Notes: generated by a model from the letters alone, not told the origin. A DNA stretch of 60,164 nt from Streptomyces muensis (GCF_021474425.1 NZ_JAKEIP010000027.1:1-60164), one strand, 5' to 3'; numbered from the stretch's first letter, positions 1-8,226 are shown. Numbers and translations are program-made.

Positions 1-2491
1 GGGTCTGGGTGATGTGGGGCGGGTCCATGGGCGATGCGTCCATGGATGGCCGGGAGTTCATGGAGGTCGCGTCTGTGTGGAGGGAATCCAGGGATGTCGG
101 ACGCAGACGTGCGGACGGTGTGGGCTGCACCCGCCCGGCGTCGAGGCTCGTCGACTCCAGATGGAACGACGCCGGGCGCATGAACTCCAGGCGTGTCGGG
201 TCCTCCGGGTCGGTCGACGTCCGGTCGGCGGGCTGGTGCGGCGAGGGGGTGTAGGCGGACGTGGTGCCTTGGGTGCTGGTGGTGTGCGTCGAGTCCATGT
301 GGGCCGCGTCCACGTGGGCTGCGTCCATGTGGCTCGCGCTCATGTGGTCGGGCCCTGTGTGGTCGAACGCTGTGTGTCCCGAGCCCATGTGGCCTGGCAC
401 TGTGTGCGAGGTGCCCATGTGGCTGACGCCCAGGTGCCCCGCATCCATGTGCCCGTCGCCCATGTGCCCGTCGCCCATGTGCTCGGCACCCGTATGTCCG
501 GCGTCCATACGTCCGGTCTCGACATGCCCGACCTCCACATGCCCGGCATCCATATGTGCCGACCCCATGTGCGCCGACTCCATGTGCGTCGACTCCATGT
601 GGGCGGCCTCCCCATGTGCCGACTCCATGTGCTGCTGCGTCTCGGCGAGCCCGATCCCCCGCTGGAAGGCGGCCATCAGCCCCGGGTCGTGCCCGGCCAA
701 CTCGTCGGTCTCCTGGCGGGGCACGGGCGCGCTCCGCAGCTGGGGCACGATGTGTTCCTGGGCCCGGCGTCGGGGCAGTTGGGGCTTGCCCATGGTGCCG
801 CGGACGGTTCCGGTGCGCGGGGTCGGCGGCGTGGCGGTGTTCTCCGCGACGACCCGACGTTCGTCGGGCCTGATGCCGGGCACGGCCTCCGCCGGATTCG
901 CCCGCTCCTCGCGAGCGCCGCGCACGGGCAACGGCGCCGGGCCGGTGCCACGCCCCCCGGAGGCCGCGCTCCAGCCACCGGACTGCGGCTGAGACTGAGG
1001 CTGGGCCTGCGGCTGCTGGCGACGCTGGACGCCCGCGGAGACCTCGGCCGCACCTCGCTGCCCGCCCTCCGACGCCGCCGACGCGGGCGATGCAGCCGAT
1101 GCGGCCGACGTGGACTGCCGATGCTGCTGCGGCGGCACCGGCACCTGCTGTGCACGTGCCTGCGGCGTGGAGCGCGACGGCACGCCCGCGCCAGCACCTC
1201 CAGCTCCAGCTCCAGCTCCAGCAGCGGCGCTTGCCGCACCATGCGCATCCTGCACCCGCGGCGCTCCGCCACGGCGGCCCTCCGGTTCCGCCCCCAACAA
1301 CCCCTGCGGCACGACGAGTACGGCTTGGACACCGCCGTAGATGTTGGTCTGGAGCCGTACATGGATGCCGTGCCGCTTGGCGAGCTGGGAGACGACGAAC
1401 AGTCCGATCCGTCCGTCCGCCAGCAGGCTGGCCACGTTGACCTGGTCGGGGTCGGCGAGCAGGGCGTTCATGCGGCTCTGCTCGCCGACGGGCATGCCCA
1501 GCCCGCGGTCCTCGACCTCGACGGCGAGCCCCGAGGTCACCAGGTTGGCCCGGAGCAGGACTTGGGTGTGCGGGGCGGAGAACACCGTGGCGTTCTCGAC
1601 CAGTTCGGCCAGCAGGTGGATGACGTCGGCGACGGCGTGTCCGCGCAGGGTGCCGTCGATCGGCGGCACCAGCTTGACCCGCGAGTACTGCTCGACCTCC
1701 GCGATGGCCGAGCGCAGCACCTCGGTCATGGAGACCGGGTTGCTCCACTGGCGGCGGGAGACGGCGCCGCCGAGCACGGCGAGGTTCTCGGCGTGGCGGC
1801 GGATGCGGGTGGCGAGGTGGTCGACGTGGAAGAGGCCCTTGAGCAGGTCGGGGTCCTCGATCTCGTTCTCCAGCTCGTCGAGGATGGAGATCTCCCGGTG
1901 CACGAGCGACTGAAGGCGCCGGGCGAGGTTGACGAAGACCTCGAGCTTCTGTTCGCTGCCGGCCTGGCTGGAGAGCTGGGATGCCTGGACGACGGCGGTG
2001 ACGGCTCCGTCATGGGCACGGGCCAGATCGGAGGCGAGCAGTTCGAAGTCGTCGGCGCCCTCGGGCGGACCGCTGCGCGGCTTGCGCTTGGGCGGACCGT
2101 CACCGCGGCGCAGGGCCTCGACGAGCGTGCGCAGATCGGCTTCACCGCGCGCGCTGTTGCGGCGCAGTGCGCCGATGCGGTCGCTCACGGATCTGGCGGT
2201 GCGGTTGGCGGCCACCGCCGCGATCAGGATGCCCGCCACGGTCACCGAGACCGCGCCGGCCAGCACGCCCCACAGGGTGAGGCTCGGCCGTGCGCCGGTG
2301 GAGCGCATGACGAAGAGCACGGCCGCGCAGGCGCTGAGGGTCACCGCGACGGGTGGCAGCACTGCCAGGCGCAGCAACTGGGGCCGTATGTGGGTCTCGG
2401 GCAGCGCGGTTGCGGTGCGTGCGGCCGGGCGCCCGTGCCGCCCGCCCTCACGGCGGTCTGCGCGTGCGGCCGGGGCGCGGAGTTGAGACAT
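1..2491 (-). CDS. Sensor-like histidine kinase with His-rich pentapeptide-repeat tail (3' end cut by window)
   Basis: The reading frame starts at an ATG (2489-2491) preceded by GAGGA and runs open off the left edge, giving at least 830 residues. A charged N-terminus is followed by two membrane segments (about residues 41-63 and 72-96). There is then a linker, a dimerisation-like helix with a candidate phospho-acceptor His233 in IRRHAENLAV, and a HATPase_c domain with N box (Asn300 in AELVENATVF), G1 box (VEDRGLGM, about 327-334) and G2 box (GRIGLFVVSQL). It resembles the membrane kinases of Streptomyces, some of which belong to conservons. No roadblock or DUF742 partner is visible on the upstream side; the downstream side is outside the window. 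After residue about 405 the protein becomes low-complexity (Ala, Gly, Gln, Pro) and then carries 24 His-first pentapeptides. The stimulus is unknown. Confidence 0.85.
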   Translation of the reverse strand, partial: MSQLRAPAARADRREGGRHGRPAARTATALPETHIRPQLLRLAVLPPVAVTLSACAAVLFVMRSTGARPSLTLWGVLAGAVSVTVAGILIAAVAANRTARSVSDRIGALRRNSARGEADLRTLVEALRRGDGPPKRKPRSGPPEGADDFELLASDLARAHDGAVTAVVQASQLSSQAGSEQKLEVFVNLARRLQSLVHREISILDELENEIEDPDLLKGLFHVDHLATRIRRHAENLAVLGGAVSRRQWSNPVSMTEVLRSAIAEVEQYSRVKLVPPIDGTLRGHAVADVIHLLAELVENATVFSAPHTQVLLRANLVTSGLAVEVEDRGLGMPVGEQSRMNALLADPDQVNVASLLADGRIGLFVVSQLAKRHGIHVRLQTNIYGGVQAVLVVPQGLLGAEPEGRRGGAPRVQDAHGAASAAAGAGAGAGGAGAGVPSRSTPQARAQQVPVPPQQHRQSTSAASAASPASAASEGGQRGAAEVSAGVQRRQQPQAQPQSQPQSGGWSAASGGRGTGPAPLPVRGAREERANPAEAVPGIRPDERRVVAENTATPPTPRTGTVRGTMGKPQLPRRRAQEHIVPQLRSAPVPRQETDELAGHDPGLMAAFQRGIGLAETQQHMESAHGEAAHMESTHMESAHMGSAHMDAGHVEVGHVETGRMDAGHTGAEHMGDGHMGDGHMDAGHLGVSHMGTSHTVPGHMGSGHTAFDHTGPDHMSASHMDAAHVDAAHMDSTHTTSTQGTTSAYTPSPHQPADRTSTDPEDPTRLEFMRPASFHLESTSLDAGRVQPTPSARLRPTSLDSLHTDATSMNSRPSMDASPMDPPHITQT
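272..631 (-). repeat. 24 x 15-bp in-frame tandem repeat encoding H-M-x-x-x pentapeptides
   Basis: In the frame of the kinase this stretch encodes exactly 24 consecutive five-residue units (residues about 621-740) without insertion or deletion. Position 1 is His in 23 of 24 units (Arg in unit 9). Position 2 is Met in 14 and otherwise mostly Thr or Val. Position 5 is usually Gly, Ala or Ser. Examples are HMESA, HMDAG, HMGDG, HVDAA and HMDST. At DNA level the unit is built around CACATG. The regular His/Met spacing suggests metal binding, but that is inference. Confidence 0.9.
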
Positions 2492-2580
2492 CAGGGTCCT
2501 CGTACTGGTCCGTCGGTCGGGGCCTTGGGGTGCGCGCGGTCTGCGCGGCCCGGGGCATGCGCCATCGCGATGTCGGTCGA

Positions 2581-2603
2581 CGGAGCCGACGAATTCGGCT
2601 CCG
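2581..2603 (-). promoter_or_regulatory. Perfect 9-bp hairpin in the leader of the sensor kinase
   Basis: CGGAGCCGA (2581-2589) pairs with TCGGCTCCG (2595-2603) across a 5-nt loop, about 90 nt upstream of the kinase ATG. No T tract follows in the minus direction, so it could be a leader RNA structure or an operator rather than a terminator. Confidence 0.4.
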
Positions 2604-3014
2604 TGTCGCCCAACGGACACTGACAGTAGTCGCCTCCGCATCAAGTGCGGTGGGCAGTTGACAAAGTCCCGCAGGCAGCGTCCCGCTCTGGTATGAGGTC
2701 TCGTACGACAGACCGATAACCAGCTCCACCGTTCGCCCACAAGGAGCATTCGAACGATCGGACCTGGTCAGAAGTGGTCACGAAGAAAAGTCGAGCGGCG
2801 GGGGGCTTCAGCCGCCGCACGCCTCGCGGCCCCCACTACTCTCGCCCTCGGCCGCCGCAGCCGCCCCCGGCCGGGACGATTCAGCGCTGCAGGCGCCTTG
2901 ATCACCGACCCCGGCCATGTCACGGGCCGTATCCGCGCGCGCTGCTCCGCGAGCGCCCAGCAGTGCCCCCACGCGCCCCGCGCGAACCGTTCCAAAAGGG
3001 CGCACGAACAACAG

Positions 3015-3070
3015 CGGGCGCCCGAATGGGCGCCCGGAAGACAGTGAGCCCCGTCCCACAACCGACGGGG
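3015..3070 (-). terminator. Two hairpins downstream of the MBL-fold gene
   Basis: CGGGCGCCC at 3015-3023 pairs with GGGCGCCCG at 3028-3036 around a 4-nt loop; on the minus strand it is followed by a T-rich stretch (CTGTTGTTCG). A second stem, GCCCCGTC with GACGGGGC, lies closer to the stop codon at about 3047-3070. Both fit factor-independent termination of the gene ending at 3092. Confidence 0.65.
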
Positions 3071-3091
3071 CCCACCAAGGTCGCGGTCGCG

Positions 3092-4348
3092 CTAGCCGAC
3101 CGCCACGCTGCCAGGCCTGTCCGGCCGGTCCTGCGTGTCCTGCGTGTCCAATGCGTCTGGTGCGGCCTGTGCGTCCTGTGCATCCGCTCCGTCCGGCCCC
3201 GCCACGACCGGCGGCCAGGTCGGCCACCCCTCGGCAGGCTCCTCGGCCGCCGCGCGCCACCACGGCGTCACGGGCGGCACCGAGGCCGGCTCGAAAGGCT
3301 CGCCGCAGACGGGCGCCGCCATGGTGACCCCGGCCTTGTGCGTGGCCCGCGTGGTCCGTTCCGCCGGCTCGGCCCACGGATGCGTCGCCAGGTTGAAGGT
3401 GCCCCAGTGGATGGGCAGCATGACGCCAGCGGCCGGGTCGCCGCCCTGAAGGTCGAGGTGGGCGCGGACGGCCTCGTCCGGCGTCATGTGGATGTCGGGC
3501 CAGAAGTCCGAGTAGGCGCCGAGCTGGATCATCGTGGCGTCGAACGGGCCGTGTTCGGCGCCGATGTCCTTGAAGCCCTCGAAGTAGCCGGTGTCGCCGC
3601 TGTGGTAGATCCGGTGCTCGTCCGAGGCGACCACCCAGGACGCCCAGAGGGTGTGCTGGGTGTTGCGCAGGCCGCGGCCGCAGAAGTGGCGGGCCGGGGT
3701 GGCCGTCAGGGTGAGGCCGCCGATCTTCGTCGTCTCGTGCCAGTCCAGCTCGCGCAGCCGGTCGGCGGGCACGCCCCAGTGTTCGAGGTGGGCGCCGACG
3801 CCGAGCGGTACGGCGAACAGGGTGTCCGTGCCGACCAGGGCCTTGATCGTGGGCAGGTCGAGATGGTCGTAGTGGTCGTGCGAGATGACGACGACGTCGA
3901 CCGGCCCGAGCGCGGCGAGGGGCAGTGGCACGGGATGCAGCCGCTTCGGCCCCGCGAAGGGGAACGGCGAGCAGCGCTCGCCCCACACGGGGTCGAAGAG
4001 AACCCGGCGCCCGTCGATCTCGGCGAGGACGCTCGAATGTCCCATCCAGGTCAGGCGCAGTCCGTCGACGGGCGGTTTCGCCAGGTCGGCGTAGGTGGTG
4101 GGGTGGATCGGCACGGGAGACTTCGGAGCGCGGCGGGGCCGGGTGTCCCGGTCGAAGAAGACCTTGGCGAACTCCAGCATCGATCCGGACGGTCTGGTGC
4201 GGGCGGCGCCCCCGGGGTTCTGGAAGACCCCGTCCCGGAAGTGCGGCGATCTGCGGATGCGCGCCATGCGCTCACCGCTCGGGTCCACGCCGAAGGCCTC
4301 GGGCCGCAGGGCACGCAGCCCGGAGCTCGGGAAACGGAAACCGGCCAC
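3092..4348 (-). CDS. MBL-fold metallo-hydrolase
   Basis: A 418-residue protein of the metallo-beta-lactamase superfamily, closest in layout to UlaG/NAPE-PLD-like hydrolases. The metal-binding motif HDHYDH is at residues about 157-162, followed by further ligand motifs (ARHFCG, SGDTGYF) and a C-terminal IHWGTF. The substrate cannot be told from sequence; family members cleave phosphodiesters, lactones or N-acyl phospholipids. A GTG start at 4346-4348 was chosen because GGAGG lies six bases upstream; the open frame extends much further upstream but without a good site and over the divergent gene. The last ~35 residues are low-complexity (Asp, Gln, Ala, Pro, Thr) and are probably not part of the fold. 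No signal peptide is seen. Confidence 0.85.
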   Translation of the reverse strand: MAGFRFPSSGLRALRPEAFGVDPSGERMARIRRSPHFRDGVFQNPGGAARTRPSGSMLEFAKVFFDRDTRPRRAPKSPVPIHPTTYADLAKPPVDGLRLTWMGHSSVLAEIDGRRVLFDPVWGERCSPFPFAGPKRLHPVPLPLAALGPVDVVVISHDHYDHLDLPTIKALVGTDTLFAVPLGVGAHLEHWGVPADRLRELDWHETTKIGGLTLTATPARHFCGRGLRNTQHTLWASWVVASDEHRIYHSGDTGYFEGFKDIGAEHGPFDATMIQLGAYSDFWPDIHMTPDEAVRAHLDLQGGDPAAGVMLPIHWGTFNLATHPWAEPAERTTRATHKAGVTMAAPVCGEPFEPASVPPVTPWWRAAAEEPAEGWPTWPPVVAGPDGADAQDAQAAPDALDTQDTQDRPDRPGSVAVG

Positions 4349-4412
4349 GGTACCTCCAGGTGGAGTCGGTGAGAAATCCATTATGGTCGGCCCCTCCGAC
4401 AACCCCGTACCC

Positions 4413-4452
4413 CCCTGATCCATTCCGCTGTACTCCCTGATCCATTCCGCTG
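4413..4452. repeat. 18-bp direct repeat in a divergent promoter region
   Basis: CCCTGATCCATTCCGCTG occurs at 4413-4430 and again, identical, at 4435-4452, a 22-bp period (about two helical turns). It lies between the divergent MBL-fold and dehydrogenase genes, just upstream of a good promoter. It may be tandem sites for a regulator or a recent short duplication. Confidence 0.7.
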
Positions 4453-4473
4453 CGGTCGGCTCCACTTCGCACG

Positions 4474-4502
4474 TTGACATGTCCTCATCCGCCTCCGATA
4501 CT
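4474..4502 (+). promoter_or_regulatory. Sigma-70-type promoter for the amino acid dehydrogenase
   Basis: TTGACA at 4474-4479 matches the -35 consensus exactly, and GATACT at 4497-4502 is a good -10 with 17-bp spacing. Transcription would start near 4509, about 50 nt before the ATG at 4559. Confidence 0.7.
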
Positions 4503-4517
4503 GACCCATCGTTCAGT
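4500..4517. promoter_or_regulatory. Operator-like palindrome over the -10 and start site
   Basis: ACTGACCCATCGTTCAGT has inverted arms ACTGA and TCAGT and overlaps the -10 and probable transcription start of the dehydrogenase promoter, where a repressor would block it. The TetR gene 70 bp beyond the dehydrogenase is an obvious candidate binder; that link is inference. Confidence 0.5.
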
Positions 4518-4558
4518 AAGAGCGCGGCCCACAGCCCTCGCCCCTCCCCGGAGACCCC

Positions 4559-5737
4559 ATGACCACCCCCCTGCTGTCGCTCACCTGGACCGACGAGGTC
4601 ACCGGCCGCCAGGGCTTCCTGGTCATCGACCGCCTGGTGCGCGGCGTGTCCAGCGGCGGGTTGCGCATGCGGCCGGGATGCACGTCGGAGGAGGTCGCCG
4701 GGCTCGCCCGCGGCATGAGCCTGAAGGAAGCCCTGCACTACGACCCCGAGGCCCGGTACGTCCCGCTGGGCGGCGCCAAGGGCGGCATCGACTGTGATCC
4801 CCGGGATCCGGAGGCGTACGGGCTCCTGGTGCGCTACCTGCGGACCATGCGGCCGTACATCGAGAGCTTCTGGACCACGGGCGAGGACCTCGGACTCACC
4901 CAGGAAGTGGTCGACCGGGCGGCCGCCGAGGCGGGGCTCGTCTCGTCCGTGCAGGCCGTGTATCCGCTGCTCGACGACGAGGCCGGCGCGCGTCGGCGGC
5001 TCGCGGACGCGTTCGCGGTCGAGGTGGACGGCATCGGGCTGGACGAGCTGGTCGGCGGCTGCGGGGTCGCCGAGTCGGTGCTCACGGCGCTGGACCGGGC
5101 CGGTGTGCCGCGCTGGCGTACGCGTGTCGCCGTACAGGGCCTCGGGACGATGGGCGGGGCCACGGCACGCTTCCTCACGCGCGCGGGGCTCACGGTCGTG
5201 GCCGTCGCCGACATCAAGGGCACGATCGCCAACCCGGCGGGCCTCGACGTCGAGAGCCTGCTGGCGGCGCGGGACGCGTACGGCACGATCGATCGCGCGG
5301 CGCTGCGCCGGGGCGACCGTGAACTGCCGGGCGAGGCCTGGCTGTCGGTCGAGGCCGAGGTGCTGGTGCCGGCGGCCGTCTCTTACGTGATCGACGCCTC
5401 GAACCAGGGGCGCGTCACCGCCCGCTGGATCGCCGAGGCGGCCAACATGCCCGTACGGCCGGACGCGGAGGAGGCGCTGGCCGCGCGGGGCGTGACCGTG
5501 CTGCCGGACGTCGTGGTCAACTCGGCCACGAACGCCTGGTGGTGGTGGACGCTGTTCGGCGACATCGGAGCGTCGGCGGACGAGGCGTTCGCCCACACGC
5601 GGCGCTCGATGCGCGCTTTGACCGACCTCACGCTGGCCCGGGCGGAGGCCGACGGGACGACGCCCCGGGCCGCCGCGCACGCCATCGCTGAGGACCGGCT
5701 GCCGGTGATCGCCGAACGGTTCGGCCGGCACCGGTAA
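4559..5737 (+). CDS. Glu/Leu/Phe/Val dehydrogenase family protein
   Basis: A 392-residue NAD(P)-dependent amino acid dehydrogenase, which in this family reversibly deaminates an amino acid to its 2-oxo acid. The dimerisation/catalytic domain fills about residues 1-160, with Lys74 in GGAKGGID as the catalytic-lysine motif and MSLKEAL just before it. A Rossmann domain follows (VQGLGTMGG near 195). Length is slightly above the ~360-370 of leucine and valine dehydrogenases. GGAGA lies 5-6 bases before the ATG. It is preceded by a strong promoter with an overlapping palindrome and followed by a TetR gene in the same direction. The substrate (Leu, Val, Phe or other) cannot be fixed from sequence. 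Confidence 0.85.
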   Translation: MTTPLLSLTWTDEVTGRQGFLVIDRLVRGVSSGGLRMRPGCTSEEVAGLARGMSLKEALHYDPEARYVPLGGAKGGIDCDPRDPEAYGLLVRYLRTMRPYIESFWTTGEDLGLTQEVVDRAAAEAGLVSSVQAVYPLLDDEAGARRRLADAFAVEVDGIGLDELVGGCGVAESVLTALDRAGVPRWRTRVAVQGLGTMGGATARFLTRAGLTVVAVADIKGTIANPAGLDVESLLAARDAYGTIDRAALRRGDRELPGEAWLSVEAEVLVPAAVSYVIDASNQGRVTARWIAEAANMPVRPDAEEALAARGVTVLPDVVVNSATNAWWWWTLFGDIGASADEAFAHTRRSMRALTDLTLARAEADGTTPRAAAHAIAEDRLPVIAERFGRHR

Positions 5738-5807
5738 CGCCGGACGAGGGGCTCGTGACCTGGCCTCGGCCCGGGAACAGTCCATGACGAGGCTTTAGGG
5801 TGACCGG

Positions 5808-6428
5808 GTGGCAAGAGTGCGGTTGAGCGTGGCGGAGCGGCGCGAGGAGTTGCTGCGGGCCGCCGTCGAGCAGATAGAGGCGCGGGGCGTGGCGGCGGTC
5901 AGGATCGCCGACGTGGCCTCGGCGCTCGACGTGAGCAACGCGCTGGTGCTCTACCACTTCGCCACGAAGGAGAAGCTGGTCGCCGCCGCGTTCGCCCACG
6001 CGGCCGAGGGCGATCTGGCCCGTCTGCGCAGGATCCTCGGCCGCCGTACGACGGCGCTGCGCCGGCTGCGGACGGCCGTGCGCTGGTACGCGCCGACCGG
6101 TCAGGCCAAGGGCTGGCGGCTGTGGATCGAGGGCTGGGCGGGGGCGCTGCGCGAGCCCGCGCTGCAGGAGGTCACGCGGGACCTCGACCGGCAGTGGAAG
6201 GGCGCCATCGCCGAGGTCATCACCCAGGGCGTGGCCGCGGGCGAGTTCGTCTGCGCCGACCCCAGCGGCACGGCGCTGCGGCTCACGGCCCTCCTCGACG
6301 GGCTCGCCGTACAGCTGACGTCGTACCGCGGCGCGGTGTCACGCGCGCGTGCCCAGGAGTGGGTGGACGAGGCGCTGGCCCGGGAACTGGGCCTTGAGCG
6401 GGAGGCGTTGACGGCGTCGGCACGGTGA
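5808..6428 (+). CDS. TetR/AcrR family transcriptional regulator
   Basis: 206 residues. The N-terminal ~60 residues form a TetR helix-turn-helix (RREELLRAAVEQI, then IADVASALDVSNALVLYHF as the recognition region). The rest is a mostly helical ligand domain with a BetI-like C-terminal segment. The GTG start at 5808 gives the normal short arm before helix 1; the Shine-Dalgarno match is weak. It lies 70 bp downstream of the dehydrogenase on the same strand, so the two may be co-transcribed. Its target may be the palindrome at 4500-4517; that is inference. Confidence 0.9.
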   Translation: MARVRLSVAERREELLRAAVEQIEARGVAAVRIADVASALDVSNALVLYHFATKEKLVAAAFAHAAEGDLARLRRILGRRTTALRRLRTAVRWYAPTGQAKGWRLWIEGWAGALREPALQEVTRDLDRQWKGAIAEVITQGVAAGEFVCADPSGTALRLTALLDGLAVQLTSYRGAVSRARAQEWVDEALARELGLEREALTASAR

Positions 6429-6476
6429 GGTCGTCGATCGCCGGGCGGTTCCGCCTCACAGCGTCCACGACAGCCG

Positions 6477-6510
6477 TGTGGGCCGCGCCCCGGCCAGGAC
6501 GCGGCCCACA
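6477..6510. terminator. Bidirectional hairpin terminator
   Basis: TGTGGGCCGCG (6477-6487) pairs perfectly with CGCGGCCCACA (6500-6510) around a 12-nt loop. It sits between the convergent ends of the TetR gene and the SGNH hydrolase gene and could serve both. Confidence 0.75.
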
Positions 6511-6528
6511 TCGACACGAAGCGGCGCT

Positions 6529-7347
6529 TCAGGCCACCGATTCGATCCGCATCTTGATGTCGTCCGGGGACAGGGCACCCTTGGCCGTCACATGGTCCCC
6601 CGACGACTCGCCGCGCAGGCGGCGTCCGATCCACGGCACCAGGTACTCACGCGCCCAGTGGACGTCGTCCCGGCGGATCTCCAGGGTGCCGCGGGGCGGG
6701 AGCGCCGGCCAGGGCTGGTCGGGGTCGGCCGGGACCTCCAGGCCGAGGACCTGGCCCGCGCGGAGCGCCACGCGTGTGTGCCCCTCGGGAGACAGGTGGA
6801 GCCGGTCGTCGTCCCAGGCCCGGCGGTCCTGAACGGTCTTCAGGGACCACAGGTCGAGCACCGGGCAGCCGTACCGGTCGGCGACGGCCCGCACATGCCC
6901 GTTGTAGGTGGCGATCTTGCCGCGCAGATGCTTCAGCACGGGCACGCCACGGGTGTCGAAGCCGGTCGTCACCATGACGGTGCCGGCCACGGCGGTGAGC
7001 CGGGCGATGGCCCGCTCGAAGCGCTCGGCGACCTCGTCGGGGTCGGTTCCGGGTCGGATGATGTCGTTGCCGCCCGCACAGAACGAGACCAGGTCCGGGG
7101 CCAGTTCGACGGCCTTCGGGAGCTGGTCCTCGATGATCTGGTCGAGCAGTTTGCCGCGCACGGCGAGGTTCGTGTAGTTGAAGTCGCCCTCGGGGCGCCG
7201 GTCCGCGAGCAGAACCGCGAACCGGTCGGCCCAACCGACGAACGCCCCGTCGGGGCCGGGGTCGCCGACGCCCTCGGTGAAGCTGTCCCCCACCGCGACG
7301 TACGACCCGATCACTGATCTGCTGTCACTCTTCGAATCGTCTGCCAC
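6529..7347 (-). CDS. SGNH/GDSL hydrolase family protein
   Basis: A 272-residue esterase-type protein of the SGNH superfamily. Block I is GDSFTEG with the nucleophile Ser at about residue 22. The conserved Gly of block II lies near NLAVRGK. Block III is GGNDI, and block V is DRLHLSPEGH with the catalytic Asp and His. No signal peptide precedes block I, so it is predicted cytoplasmic. The GTG at 7345-7347 is the most upstream in-frame start; a later GTG nearer the core is possible, and neither has a strong ribosome-binding site. The natural ester is unknown. It stands alone and converges on the TetR gene. Confidence 0.85.
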   Translation of the reverse strand: MADDSKSDSRSVIGSYVAVGDSFTEGVGDPGPDGAFVGWADRFAVLLADRRPEGDFNYTNLAVRGKLLDQIIEDQLPKAVELAPDLVSFCAGGNDIIRPGTDPDEVAERFERAIARLTAVAGTVMVTTGFDTRGVPVLKHLRGKIATYNGHVRAVADRYGCPVLDLWSLKTVQDRRAWDDDRLHLSPEGHTRVALRAGQVLGLEVPADPDQPWPALPPRGTLEIRRDDVHWAREYLVPWIGRRLRGESSGDHVTAKGALSPDDIKMRIESVA

Positions 7348-7459
7348 ATCGGCACATGATTCACCTTCGAATGTGACCTACGCGACCGTAGGCAAGGGTT
7401 GACGAGCGGTGAGATAAGCCACTTCCAAAGGATTCGCCAAACCTGGAATATCCCTCTGA

Positions 7460-8173
7460 TCAGGGGTGTTGTGGGCGCAGCCGCCATACGCGGAAGTCGC
7501 TGACCCGGAAGTGGCTCCATACGGTCCGGAAGGCGAAGTGCCCACCGGTGTACGGCTCCTGGTCGATGTGGTCGAAGACGAGCCGGCCGTTGTTCCACCA
7601 CTGGACGGTCGAGCCGTCGGAGACGATACGGACCCGGTTCGGCTGATTGGCCACCAGCAGCGGCTCCGTGTAGTCGAAGACCAGCGGACGGACCCCGGCC
7701 TGGCCGACGTACCGGCGCAGTCGTGTCGTGGTGTTGTAGTTGGCGCCGTATCCGGCGTAGTACGTCTTGAGGTGGTCGTACTCCTCCAGCGCGCCGCCCC
7801 GCCGCGTGGCGAAGAGGTCGTCCGGGGAGCGGACGTCGAGGGCGTTCCAGAAGTTGTTGAGGTCGGAGACCCGGTCGTTGGGTCCGCCGGCCGAGACGGC
7901 GGTGGCCGTGTATTGGAGGACGTACGGTCCTTCGAGCCGCTTCTTGAACCAGACCGTCGCCCCGCCCGGTACGTCGATCTCCAGCACACCGTGGGCGGCG
8001 GTGACGGTGCCGCCGTCCTGCAACTCGGTGACCCATTGGTCCAGGCCGTGGCGGAAGTCGTCGCGGGCGATCAGCCGGCGGCCGGGAGAGGCACTCGCCG
8101 CGGCGGCGGGGGCCAGCGCTCCGAGGGCGGCACCTGCGGCCAGGACTCCGAATGCTCTGCGCGTGGTTGTCAC
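7460..8173 (-). CDS. Tat-exported DUF6250 domain protein
   Basis: 237 residues from a GTG start at 8171-8173, with GAAGGAG eight bases upstream; longer forms start upstream of this site. The N-terminus is a twin-arginine signal (TTTRRAF then a hydrophobic stretch ending in an Ala-rich cleavage region), so the protein is probably exported folded. The mature part (DDFRHGLDQWVTELQDGG onward, Trp- and Tyr-rich, ending in SDFRVWRL) looks like the beta-jelly-roll DUF6250 family, which is found with polysaccharide-active enzymes. Catalytic activity is not established. An AAGCGCTT-centred operator upstream suggests control by a LacI-type sugar regulator. Confidence 0.75.
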   Translation of the reverse strand: MTTTRRAFGVLAAGAALGALAPAAAASASPGRRLIARDDFRHGLDQWVTELQDGGTVTAAHGVLEIDVPGGATVWFKKRLEGPYVLQYTATAVSAGGPNDRVSDLNNFWNALDVRSPDDLFATRRGGALEEYDHLKTYYAGYGANYNTTTRLRRYVGQAGVRPLVFDYTEPLLVANQPNRVRIVSDGSTVQWWNNGRLVFDHIDQEPYTGGHFAFRTVWSHFRVSDFRVWRLRPQHP

Positions 8174-8212
8174 GGAATGGGCTCCTTCGCTGGGGCGACG
8201 ACACATGACACA

Positions 8213-8226
8213 GAAAGCGCTTGCTC
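8213..8226. promoter_or_regulatory. LacI/GalR-type operator-like site
   Basis: GAAAGCGCTTGCTC contains the palindrome AAGCGCTT typical of LacI-family sugar-regulator operators. It is about 40 bp upstream of the GTG of the DUF6250 gene. Confidence 0.5.

Larger units (their letters stand above)
2492..3091. other. 600-bp intergenic stretch between kinase and MBL-fold gene
   Basis: No credible gene is seen on either strand; the open frames crossing it lack ribosome-binding sites and known domains. The left part is the leader of the kinase and includes a perfect hairpin at 2581-2603. The right part holds two stem-loops (3015-3036 and about 3047-3070) just downstream of the MBL-fold gene, which probably terminate it. 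Confidence 0.6.

Noticed and set aside
272..631. Repeat array resembling a CRISPR
   Set aside because: Units are 15 bp, contiguous and in codon phase, without unique spacers; it is a coding minisatellite.
14..2623. 869-codon open frame on the plus strand over the sensor kinase gene
   Set aside because: It is the codon-aligned mirror of the kinase, has no recognisable domain, and its Gly/Arg/His-rich composition is what high-G+C antisense frames give.
3092..5785. 897-codon minus-strand frame suggesting a large fusion with the MBL-fold protein
   Set aside because: The upstream two-fifths is antisense to the well-supported amino acid dehydrogenase; a GTG with GGAGG at 4348 gives the real start.
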